From Paraprevotella sp. (GTDB lineage Bacteria > Bacteroidota > Bacteroidia > Bacteroidales > Bacteroidaceae), in the NCBI GenBank assembly GCA_021205005.1, contig JAJPYK010000134.1, forward strand, positions 3,002-25,921: a stretch of 22,920 nucleotides of DNA, in the 5' to 3' direction. The notes under the pieces were generated by a model. It did not search any database. It was not told the origin of the DNA and saw only the letters and a program-made list of their open reading frames with translations. Positions 16,325 to 22,920 of this stretch are shown here, in pieces; position 1 is the first letter of the stretch, and each line of letters starts with the position of its first letter. A program made the position numbers and the translations under genes.

Positions 16325-18400
16325 ATGATGATATTAAAAATATTCAGAGACATCGCACTTACTGTCATCGGCATATCCATGACGTCCTATGCAGATGCAC
16401 AAGTACGGATACAACTGTCCGCAGAAACCGGAGGAATCAGTCAAATACGCATTGACGAAGATGCCAAACACATGGATTGGATAATGAAAACAGACGGCAG
16501 TCAGTATCCATGGATCACGAAAAACTATGCATGGGGATTAGGGTATACCACCTTAGTCAGAGAACACGACAGCCAAAAGGTCTCTTGGAACAAGCCTGAA
16601 AGCATCAGTGCAGACAGCAGTAAAGTCACTTATCGCCTGAGAGACGTAAGCTTGACGGTCACCAGAACACCGGACAAGGGGGATATAGTGGAGCGTTATG
16701 TGTTTAAGAACAACGGCGACAGCACGGTGTCTTTGTATGAAACCGGCATTTATACTCCCTTTAACGATAACTATCCGAGTGCCGTAGAATTTATAAACGG
16801 ACGTACTGACGTGCATATATGGAACGGTGGCAGCGGTGCATACATCAATGCGCTGCGCATGGGAGGTTTCGGTCCACACCTCGGAGTGGTGGTCACAGAA
16901 GGGGCGATCACTCATTATGAAGTCTGGGAACGGGGGCTAAGCAAGGCTTATTCGCAAACTCGCGGTCTGTTCGCAATGAACATCCCGGACGTTACTTTAC
17001 GTCCCGGACAAAGTTATACGCTGACCTGGCATGTCTTTTCGCATAATGGCAACGAAGACTTCAAGCGCAAAATGCTGGCCTTGGGAGGGGGTTTGATAGA
17101 GAGTAACAAATACGTGTATGACCTTGGAGAAACCGCACGGATCGTGTTATACAACGGAAAATTACTGAAACGATGCTCGGCCACGCTCAACGGAATCCCC
17201 GTAAAGGTTAACCGTGAAGACAGCAAATACATCGTATCTATCCCGTTGACACAGGAAGGAGAAGCCCGTTTCGATTTTCACTACGATGGAAACAAAAGCA
17301 CACATGCCCTATGCTTGGTGATCAGCAATGCAGATGAAAGACTGAAAGCACGTGCCGAATTCATCAGGACACGCCAACAGATGAACGACCGAACAGATCC
17401 CCGATATGGCGCATATATGGTGTTCGACAACGAAGGGGACAGTATTTATCCCAACAATACACCGAACTGCAACCCGGTGGATCGGGACGAGGGTGCCGAA
17501 CGCACAGGCATGGGACTGTTTCGTGCCCGTTTATATCTGAATACCAAGGATGAAAAAATACGTGAGTCCCTTCTCAAATACGTGAAATTCGTACGTGAAA
17601 AACTCCAGACTTCAGACTATGTAACCTACTCCAGCGTAGACCACAAAGGCCGCAACCGCGGCTACAACTACATGTGGGCGGCCGCCTTGTTCTTTCATGC
17701 CTACAAGATTACAGGAGACAAACAATATGCCCTTGACGGCTATCATACTGTCGAATCGTTTTACAAACAGTTCGGCTACGGCTTCTACAGTATAGAAATA
17801 CCGGCTATCCTCGGGCTTGACGTGCTCAAGGATGCCGGACTGAAAAGGGAATATCATCGTTTGCGGAAAGATATGGAAACGATCGGTGAACTTATGGTGA
17901 GCAATGGCCTCAACTATCCCAAACATGAAGTAAACTTTGAACAGAGCATTGTCGCCCCGGCTGTGTACTTCCTTGAACAGTTATACATGATCACCGGTGA
18001 ACAAAAATATCTTGATGAGGTAAAGAAACAGATGCCGGTAATGGAAGCATTCAACGGGTTCCAACCGAGCTTCCACCTCAACGACATTGCCATCCGCCAT
18101 TGGGATGACTACTGGTTCGGTAAAAGTGAAATGTTCGGAGATACATTCCCGCATTATTGGAGCACTATCACCGCGGCTGCATTCCATCTTTATGCCCAAA
18201 TAAGCGGTGACTCCTTATATCAGAAACGGGCGGAAAACATTGTAAGGAACAACCTTTGTTTGTTCACAAAAGATGGTCACGGCTCATGCGCCTATGTCTA
18301 TCCCTACAAGGTAAACGGTGTGAAAGGCCAATTCTATGACGGATATGCCAATGACCAGGATTGGGCGCTGTATTATTATCTGATCGTAAACAATAAATAA
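16325..18400 (+). CDS. Secreted two-domain protein of unknown function, probable polysaccharide-active (alpha/alpha)-barrel enzyme
   Basis: The 691-residue product has a signal peptide ending near YADA-Q (residue 25). Residues about 26-250 look beta-rich, with an aromatic-rich start (YPWITKNYAWGLGYTT) and HVFSHNGNEDFKR closing the domain. Residues about 350-691 look helical, like an (alpha/alpha) barrel, and contain the acidic signature DRDEGAERTGMG at 386-397, then YNYMWAAALFFHAYKITGD, RHWDDYWFGKSEMFGD and DGYANDQDWALYYYL. I cannot name the family with confidence; DUF5695 or a GH154-like beta-glucuronidase are possibilities from memory. Its place after GH43 and GH115, with a signal peptide, suggests it acts on the same glycan. 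Catalytic residues might lie among Asp386, Asp388, Glu389 and Glu392. Confidence 0.7.
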   Translation: MMILKIFRDIALTVIGISMTSYADAQVRIQLSAETGGISQIRIDEDAKHMDWIMKTDGSQYPWITKNYAWGLGYTTLVREHDSQKVSWNKPESISADSSKVTYRLRDVSLTVTRTPDKGDIVERYVFKNNGDSTVSLYETGIYTPFNDNYPSAVEFINGRTDVHIWNGGSGAYINALRMGGFGPHLGVVVTEGAITHYEVWERGLSKAYSQTRGLFAMNIPDVTLRPGQSYTLTWHVFSHNGNEDFKRKMLALGGGLIESNKYVYDLGETARIVLYNGKLLKRCSATLNGIPVKVNREDSKYIVSIPLTQEGEARFDFHYDGNKSTHALCLVISNADERLKARAEFIRTRQQMNDRTDPRYGAYMVFDNEGDSIYPNNTPNCNPVDRDEGAERTGMGLFRARLYLNTKDEKIRESLLKYVKFVREKLQTSDYVTYSSVDHKGRNRGYNYMWAAALFFHAYKITGDKQYALDGYHTVESFYKQFGYGFYSIEIPAILGLDVLKDAGLKREYHRLRKDMETIGELMVSNGLNYPKHEVNFEQSIVAPAVYFLEQLYMITGEQKYLDEVKKQMPVMEAFNGFQPSFHLNDIAIRHWDDYWFGKSEMFGDTFPHYWSTITAAAFHLYAQISGDSLYQKRAENIVRNNLCLFTKDGHGSCAYVYPYKVNGVKGQFYDGYANDQDWALYYYLIVNNK

Positions 18401-18434
18401 CATGTACTCCTTTCGTTCAACGGCGGATCCGCCT

Positions 18435-19196
18435 TTACCATAGGCAGAAAAAACGAATCTCAAAGACTTTATACACGTATTTGAGACTCATAAAAAACCA
18501 ATTGCTATACAAACCGTACTTCCGGCAGGCTTTCACGTCTTCGGTCGTGATCAACAAACGATGTTTCAGATTCTTGGAACTCAGACCGCCGGTGCGCATC
18601 GTAACCATATCCTTCTGTATATAAGAATAAGAAATCTTGTACTTATAAAAGAACCTCACCATCAAATCATAATCAGAAGCAATACGGTATGACAAATCAT
18701 ATCCTCCGTAACGGGCGTAGCATTCACGACGGACATAAAACGACGGATGAGCCGGCATAAATCCGAAACGCAACATCTTCGGCGTGAAAATCCGAGAAGA
18801 ATAATAACGCACGCATTTTCCCAAATTATCCGGATTCACAAAGTGGATGTCTCCGAAAACGGCATCCACTTCTTTACGTCCGAACTCTTCCGCAATCGTG
18901 GCCAAGACGTCATCCGAGGTGTAGAAGTCGTCTGAATTCAATATCCCCACTACATCGCCCGTGGCCAAACGGATGCCCTTATTCATGGCATCATAAAGTC
19001 CCTTGTCGGGTTCTGACACCAACACATTCACTACCTTGGCATATCTCGCCAGCAATTCGAGCGAACCGTCCGTACTGCCTCCGTCGATCACAATATACTC
19101 AACTTCTCCGTCAAAAACTTGTGCTGCCACGCTTTCCACCGTACTCCGGATCGTAGCTACACTGTTATAGGTCGTCGTTACTATCGAAAACTTCAT
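18435..19196 (-). CDS. Glycosyltransferase family 2 (GT-A fold)
   Basis: The 253-residue protein starts at ATG 19196, giving the standard GT2 start MKFSIVTTTYN; the longer frame from 19244 crosses the predicted promoter. Motifs are VIDGGSTDGS for nucleotide-sugar binding, EPDKGLYDAMNKGIRLATGD and ILNSDDFY, the DxD-like metal site. This pattern is typical of WcaE-like transferases in exopolysaccharide clusters. Its stop lies 35 bases from the end of the plus-strand cassette, so the two converge. Donor and acceptor sugars are unknown. It is the only minus-strand gene in this stretch and has its own promoter at 19214-19245. Confidence 0.9.
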   Translation of the reverse strand: MKFSIVTTTYNSVATIRSTVESVAAQVFDGEVEYIVIDGGSTDGSLELLARYAKVVNVLVSEPDKGLYDAMNKGIRLATGDVVGILNSDDFYTSDDVLATIAEEFGRKEVDAVFGDIHFVNPDNLGKCVRYYSSRIFTPKMLRFGFMPAHPSFYVRRECYARYGGYDLSYRIASDYDLMVRFFYKYKISYSYIQKDMVTMRTGGLSSKNLKHRLLITTEDVKACRKYGLYSNWFFMSLKYVYKVFEIRFFCLW

Positions 19197-19213
19197 TTTT
19201 ATGATATTCCACA

Positions 19214-19245
19214 CAAAATTAAGAAGTTTCCATAGAACGTCCAAA
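19214..19245 (-). promoter_or_regulatory. Bacteroidetes promoter of the minus-strand GT2 gene
   Basis: The minus strand reads TTTG (19242-19245), 20 bases, then TAATTTTG (19214-19221). Both the -33 and -7 elements match the consensus perfectly at the right spacing. The transcription start near 19207 leaves about 11 bases before the ATG at 19196. It is the best-formed promoter in the window. Confidence 0.75.
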
Positions 19246-19283
19246 CAGATTCCACAGACAATTCAAACAAAACGAAATATAGA

Positions 19284-19315
19284 TTTGGCCACAAAAAGAA
19301 AAACGCTTAATTTAG
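19284..19315 (+). promoter_or_regulatory. Probable promoter of the plus-strand GT2 gene
   Basis: TTTG at 19284-19287, 20 bases, then TAATTTAG at 19308-19315, one mismatch from TAnnTTTG. The TTTG also forms part of TAGATTTG (19280-19287), itself a perfect -7 match, so two starts are possible. Either leaves a leader over 120 bases long before the start at 19445. Confidence 0.45.
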
Positions 19316-19428
19316 TAACTTGAATCAACATCAAAACTCGGAGAGTACCTCTCGATGCGTAATGCCTCATCGGTGATTCCGATCGTTGGCATGATACTCA
19401 AACGTAAACGAGCTTCCTCTTCTGCCAT
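19312..19428 (-). other. Coding-like 38-codon stretch between divergent glycosyltransferase genes
   Basis: A minus-strand frame from ATG 19428 to TAA 19312-19314 encodes a protein-like peptide (beginning MAEEEARLRLSIMPTIG) with ordinary codons and mixed acidic and basic residues. It occupies the leader of the plus-strand GT2 gene and ends where the plus promoter's -7 box lies. I recognise no family. It may be the C-terminal remnant of a lost gene, a small gene, or chance. No ribosome-binding site is seen. Confidence 0.25.
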
Positions 19429-19444
19429 AGGATTCACGAAATTT

Positions 19445-20374
19445 ATGAAGTATACCGTAGCAATTCCCGCATATAAAAGCGATTTTCTGAAAGAATGTAT
19501 TGAAAGCATTTTAAACCAAACCTTTCAAGATTTTGAGTTGATCATCGTCGATGACGCTTCGCCTCAGCCGATTCGGGAAATCGTAGCCGCATTTGATGAT
19601 CCGCGTATTTCGTACTACCGTAATGCGACGAATTCCGGTTCCATCGATGTCGTGGACAATTGGAACCGATGCCTCTCGTTAGCCAAAGGAGAATACTTTT
19701 GTTTGATGGGAGACGACGACATCATGGACAAGGAATATCTGTCCGAGATGGACAGACTAAGTCGGCAATATCCGGAAATCGATGTTTTTCACGGCCGTAC
19801 GATGGAGATCAATGAGCATTCGCAGATCACGAAGATTTACCAGGCCTGGCCGACGCGTCAAAGTGTATATGACCTGATCTGGCATAGAATAGCCCGCCTC
19901 AGGGTGACTTTCATTTCGGACTTTACATTCAAAACCCAAATTCTGAAACAGGACGGAGGATTCTATAAACTACCTTTAGCCTGGGGTTCCGATGACATCT
20001 CGGTCTATCAGGCAGCCTCGTCACACGGCATAGCCGCCACTAACAAGGTGGTTTTTTATTATAGAAGGCACAGCACAAGCATTACTTCATCCGGTTCTAC
20101 CGAAATCAAACTTCAGGCGATTCTGAAAGAGGAACAATGGTTGAAGAACTTCGTCGCGTCTCATCATCCTTCGGACGAGACGGATAAGGTGTTATGCCGA
20201 ATGATAAGTTCGTCCTTGCAGCCCCACATCAATTATAGAAAATCCTTAGAGATCTGTCAGGCTTGGCGCAAAAGGAAATATGTATCAATACTCCGTCTCT
20301 TGGGAAAAGGGAAGCGATACGGTATCGGCTTCAAGACCATAGCCAGAGGAATACTAATGGCATGGGGCAACTGA
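19445..20374 (+). CDS. Glycosyltransferase family 2 (GT-A fold)
   Basis: The 309-residue protein starts at ATG 19445 with MKYTVAIPAYKSDFLKECIES, the usual GT2 beginning; an in-frame ATG at 19355 would add 30 residues not typical of the family. Motifs are LIIVDDASPQPI for UDP binding and CLMGDDDIMDKEYL, a DxD metal site. A helical C-terminal extension of about 90 residues ends in a basic segment (RLLGKGKRYG), possibly for membrane contact. It points the opposite way to the neighbouring glycosyltransferases, and its 3' end overlaps the convergent GT4 gene by 21 bases. Sugar specificity is unknown. Confidence 0.9.
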   Translation: MKYTVAIPAYKSDFLKECIESILNQTFQDFELIIVDDASPQPIREIVAAFDDPRISYYRNATNSGSIDVVDNWNRCLSLAKGEYFCLMGDDDIMDKEYLSEMDRLSRQYPEIDVFHGRTMEINEHSQITKIYQAWPTRQSVYDLIWHRIARLRVTFISDFTFKTQILKQDGGFYKLPLAWGSDDISVYQAASSHGIAATNKVVFYYRRHSTSITSSGSTEIKLQAILKEEQWLKNFVASHHPSDETDKVLCRMISSSLQPHINYRKSLEICQAWRKRKYVSILRLLGKGKRYGIGFKTIARGILMAWGN

Positions 20375-21403
20375 GCCCGAAATGTAGGTTTTCATCGTAT
20401 TCAGCCTCGTTTCATAACAAAATCGTTCTTTCACAAAACGGATGCCTTCTTCCATTTCTTCCCGACTCAGCGGATGCTCATACAAATCCAAACAAGTCTT
20501 TATCACCGAGTCCAGATCATCGATATTCACCCGTACTCCCATCGGGCCTGCCGCATCTTTCAGCCCCCCCCTTCCGCTGTGTATCAGGCAGCAACCGGCT
20601 GTAAGTGCCTCAATAGCTGCTATGCCGAAACCTTCATAGGCAGAAAGCATAAAATAAAATTGGGATTCCAACATCAGTTGGACCTTCAGTTCTTCCGAAA
20701 TGGCCCCCAAATAGACAGCCGAACCGTCATCCAAGCCTAAACGATGAATCAACTCCTCCATATACTTGCTGCCCTCTCCCGGCGAACCGGCCAATATAAA
20801 ACGACTTTGCGGATGACGTTCGTGAATCTCCTTAAAGACCATCATGGCTTTATCAATGCCTTTCCGAAATACATTATCTATATTCTGCATCCATGCCACC
20901 AACAGATATTGCCCTCTCTTTTTAGAAATACTTCCCGTATATAAGAAACGGGAAAAATCCACCACATGATAACAAAGTGTACAGTTGGGAGGCAACTTAC
21001 CTCCGTATAAACAAGACACGTTATAGCTATCCATAGAAGATACAATAAACGACCGATCCGACAGCCTATTGCAGAGCCTGAAAAAGAGAGCTTGAATACG
21101 CCTTTGGACCGGAGTGGCGAAAGAAGGCTCCAAGTAATCTATGCCTCCCGTGAAGTATACTTTATTTCCGAACAACTTCGCCCATAAAGCGGCAAAGAAA
21201 CCGTATCGGTAGAAATAAATAAAAGCAATGGAATAACGCCAAAAAGCCATAAAATCCCAACACGACTTACTTAAACGCACTGCATACCCTAAGTCCCTCA
21301 GGATTTGAATGTCATTTCTATAATAACTTTGAATGGAAAACATCTTTTTTGTTCTCACACTCGAATAGAATAATACCGTCTTCTTTTTATTTGCTTTTAT
21401 CAT
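20354..21403 (-). CDS. Glycosyltransferase family 4 (GT-B fold)
   Basis: The 349-residue GT-B enzyme has a C-terminal nucleotide-sugar-binding half containing SRFILAGSPGEG, then YEGFGIAAIEAL, which includes the EX7E motif of GT4 retaining enzymes, then GRGGLKD. The N-terminal half has hydrophobic and aromatic stretches (AFWRYSIAFIYFYRYGFFAALWAKLFG) typical of membrane-associated transferases. Its start overlaps the upstream GT4 gene by 17 bases, so they are translated from one message. It converges on the plus-strand GT2. A role in building the exopolysaccharide repeat unit is inferred from context. Confidence 0.9.
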   Translation of the reverse strand: MIKANKKKTVLFYSSVRTKKMFSIQSYYRNDIQILRDLGYAVRLSKSCWDFMAFWRYSIAFIYFYRYGFFAALWAKLFGNKVYFTGGIDYLEPSFATPVQRRIQALFFRLCNRLSDRSFIVSSMDSYNVSCLYGGKLPPNCTLCYHVVDFSRFLYTGSISKKRGQYLLVAWMQNIDNVFRKGIDKAMMVFKEIHERHPQSRFILAGSPGEGSKYMEELIHRLGLDDGSAVYLGAISEELKVQLMLESQFYFMLSAYEGFGIAAIEALTAGCCLIHSGRGGLKDAAGPMGVRVNIDDLDSVIKTCLDLYEHPLSREEMEEGIRFVKERFCYETRLNTMKTYISGSVAPCH

Positions 21404-22466
21404 AGAACAAATTCGCTAACATTCCTTTTACTGCCTTATATTCATACGAAGCCAAGAAACATTGCCGGGGCACGGGATTATAACCGGTCATAAAGTCCAT
21501 AGAGTTAATGACCTGAATAAACTCTGAGGCATCCTTACAGACCTTACCGTATAAATCGACATTACAATAACCCTCAAAAGCTTCCGGCGTACCGATGACC
21601 GTCTTCCCGTACATCAAAGCTTCCGCTATTTTCACTTTCATTCCTGCCCCCTTAAAGATCGGAGCTATCACAAAGTCGGCTTTCTCATAATATTCACTCA
21701 CCCCGTCCACAGTACCGACGATTTTAAAATTCCCCTGTTCGAGGTATTTCTCCGTCTCAAACCCCTTACCGACTATTTCATATGTAACCTCCGGAGTATA
21801 GGGAGCCACATGCTTAGCAAACCATTCTACTGCATGTTTATTAGCATAAAAGTTACTTCCTACAAACAAACCTCTCAACGGCTTTCTCCTTTCCTGACTT
21901 CGCATTTCGTGTGTACCCGTATATTCATCCCGCAATACAATGGGAATCACGGCGTCCGCGTCTCTGTCATAAATCCGTTTCAATTCATTCCGCTCACGTT
22001 CATTCAACACGATGATCTTATCTGCATATTTAGCCACATTCCGCTCGCTTCGCCAAGTCACCCACAAAGTTAAAAGTAATTGAAGATGACAACCTGTTTT
22101 CAATTGGGAGGAAATGAAATTATATTCTATATTATTGCACAGCACACAGATCTTCAGTCCCGGACAATACTTTCTCAGTTCCTTTGCCAATTCTCCGAAA
22201 TTGGAGCTGGCAAGGAAAACCCAATCGTAGGACTCGCTCTTTACTCTCGAAATCACACTGCGGGTCACGCTTTGATCCATACCGTTAAGGTAGCCTCCCA
22301 TAGTATTCTTCAGATTTCTCCAACGTGACATCTCCAAAGGAAAGGTACACAAATCCACCTCCTTGAAAATTTCCTGCAATATGGACAATACCGTCTCATT
22401 AAATTTACCCCCGCCAAAGTTTCCCGAGGTTTTGAAATTCACATATAGGCATTTGCTCAACTCCAT
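21387..22466 (-). CDS. Glycosyltransferase family 4-like (GT-B fold)
   Basis: The 359-residue GT-B protein has an N-terminal glycine-rich loop (SGNFGGGKFNE), CVLCNNIEYNF and a DKIIVLNERERNEL segment between the halves. The C-terminal half has GLFVGSNFYANK, YEIVGKG and IAPIFKGAGMKVKIAEALMYG, followed by GTPEAFEG. This is the layout of Glyco_trans_1_4/GT4-like exopolysaccharide transferases; the EX7E motif is degenerate. It lies 11 bases after the polymerase-like gene and overlaps the next GT4 gene, in one minus-strand operon whose promoter is outside the window. Sugar specificity is not visible. Confidence 0.88.
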   Translation of the reverse strand: MELSKCLYVNFKTSGNFGGGKFNETVLSILQEIFKEVDLCTFPLEMSRWRNLKNTMGGYLNGMDQSVTRSVISRVKSESYDWVFLASSNFGELAKELRKYCPGLKICVLCNNIEYNFISSQLKTGCHLQLLLTLWVTWRSERNVAKYADKIIVLNERERNELKRIYDRDADAVIPIVLRDEYTGTHEMRSQERRKPLRGLFVGSNFYANKHAVEWFAKHVAPYTPEVTYEIVGKGFETEKYLEQGNFKIVGTVDGVSEYYEKADFVIAPIFKGAGMKVKIAEALMYGKTVIGTPEAFEGYCNVDLYGKVCKDASEFIQVINSMDFMTGYNPVPRQCFLASYEYKAVKGMLANLFYDKSK

Positions 22467-22477
22467 AGATCGAGACT

Positions 22478-22920
22478 TTATTTATCAAATAAGTTTTTAT
22501 ACCGGTTAAACGTCCCCCTCCGTTGTGCCTCATCCTCATAATTAAACAACAGAATATTATCATAACGATAGAACACCGTATTATATTTCAGTCCAAAACG
22601 TAGTACAGAATATGCGAACAGACATCCTAACGTTACGTAACGAAGCTTTTTCAAAGCCACACTCTTTATGATCACGGACCATATATACACATAACAGAAC
22701 ATATACAGCAAAGATATACGCTCAATAAAAATACTGAAAGGCCAAAACAAATTAATCCAAAGCAAGTATACAAGGAAACTATTCACAAAGATTCTTCCTC
22801 GGTCCTTAGATTCTTCCAAAGAAAACCAAAAAGCAAAAATCAATAAAGACGTGATCAGTCTTTCTATACTTCCGATAGAAACTCCGGCCTCGTGCGTAAT
22901 AGATGAATTCGTATATATAT
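22478..22920 (-). CDS. EpsG/Wzy-like polysaccharide polymerase, C-terminal part only
   Basis: The frame is open to the window edge (last full codon at 22918) with no convincing start, so this is the C-terminal 146 or so residues of a larger membrane protein. The visible part has hydrophobic segments (ITSLLIFAFWFSLEE; IFVNSFLVYLLWINLFWPFS; LLYMFCYVYIWSVII; YVTLGCLFAYSVLRFGL) and a short polar C-terminus. The SIERL stretch before a membrane segment and the final YNTVFYRYDNILLFN resemble EpsG-family proteins, which polymerise repeat units in exopolysaccharide loci. An O-antigen ligase or flippase is less likely. It is the first visible gene of the minus-strand glycosyltransferase operon. Confidence 0.65.
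   Translation of the reverse strand, partial: IYTNSSITHEAGVSIGSIERLITSLLIFAFWFSLEESKDRGRIFVNSFLVYLLWINLFWPFSIFIERISLLYMFCYVYIWSVIIKSVALKKLRYVTLGCLFAYSVLRFGLKYNTVFYRYDNILLFNYEDEAQRRGTFNRYKNLFDK

Noticed and set aside
18422..18433. Perfect 12-base palindrome GGCGGATCCGCC between convergent genes
   Set aside because: Only a four-base stem can form around a GATC loop and the T run is very short, so a terminator is not supported; it may be chance.
1..22920. CRISPR array, tRNA, rRNA, insertion sequence or phage genes
   Set aside because: No regularly spaced repeats, no tRNA-like cloverleaf or rRNA stretch noticed, and no transposase or integrase protein in any frame.

Overview
The window looks like a chromosomal segment of a Bacteroidales bacterium (Bacteroides, Parabacteroides or Prevotella relatives). 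The evidence is a TonB-dependent receptor with an N-terminal carboxypeptidase-regulatory-like domain, several TAnnTTTG -7 boxes of the Bacteroidetes housekeeping sigma factor, weak A-rich ribosome-binding regions, a single-chain iron-sulphur L-serine dehydratase and the linked DUF2520/KdsC/Maf genes. The genus cannot be fixed from the sequence alone.

Region 1 (1-4806) starts inside a large UPF1/Dna2-type superfamily 1 helicase whose 5' end lies outside the window. It converges on an HpaII-family restriction-endonuclease-like gene. That gene stops at an in-frame TAG, although the next 17 codons still encode what looks like the family's C-terminus. It also has no methyltransferase beside it and appears to lack a conserved lysine. 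Divergent from it, from back-to-back promoters, is an L-serine dehydratase gene broken by one in-frame TGA at 4147-4149. Two adjacent genes each carrying one nonsense codon and no frameshift is the oddest local pattern here.

Region 2 (4803-8296, minus strand) is a tight operon: nitroreductase, DUF2520 Rossmann protein, KdsC-type HAD phosphatase, Maf pyrophosphatase, a small lipoprotein and a low-molecular-weight tyrosine phosphatase. The first three genes are coupled by ATGA overlaps. KdsC is a step in Kdo (LPS core) synthesis.

Region 3 (8384-10928) is one TonB-dependent receptor gene with its own promoter and a strong intrinsic terminator. No SusD partner is present.

Region 4 (11043-22920) is an exopolysaccharide, O-antigen or capsule locus. 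It holds a WecA-like initiating phosphosugar transferase, two GT2 and two GT4 glycosyltransferases, and at the right edge the C-terminal part of an EpsG/Wzy-like polymerase. Between the WecA-like gene and the first glycosyltransferase sits a plus-strand set of three secreted proteins: a GH43 enzyme with a subfamily-24-like active site (exo-beta-1,3-galactosidase type), a GH115 alpha-glucuronidase and a 691-residue protein of unknown function. There is no SusC/SusD pair and no visible regulator. This degradative cassette inside a biosynthetic locus is the best candidate for an undescribed system.
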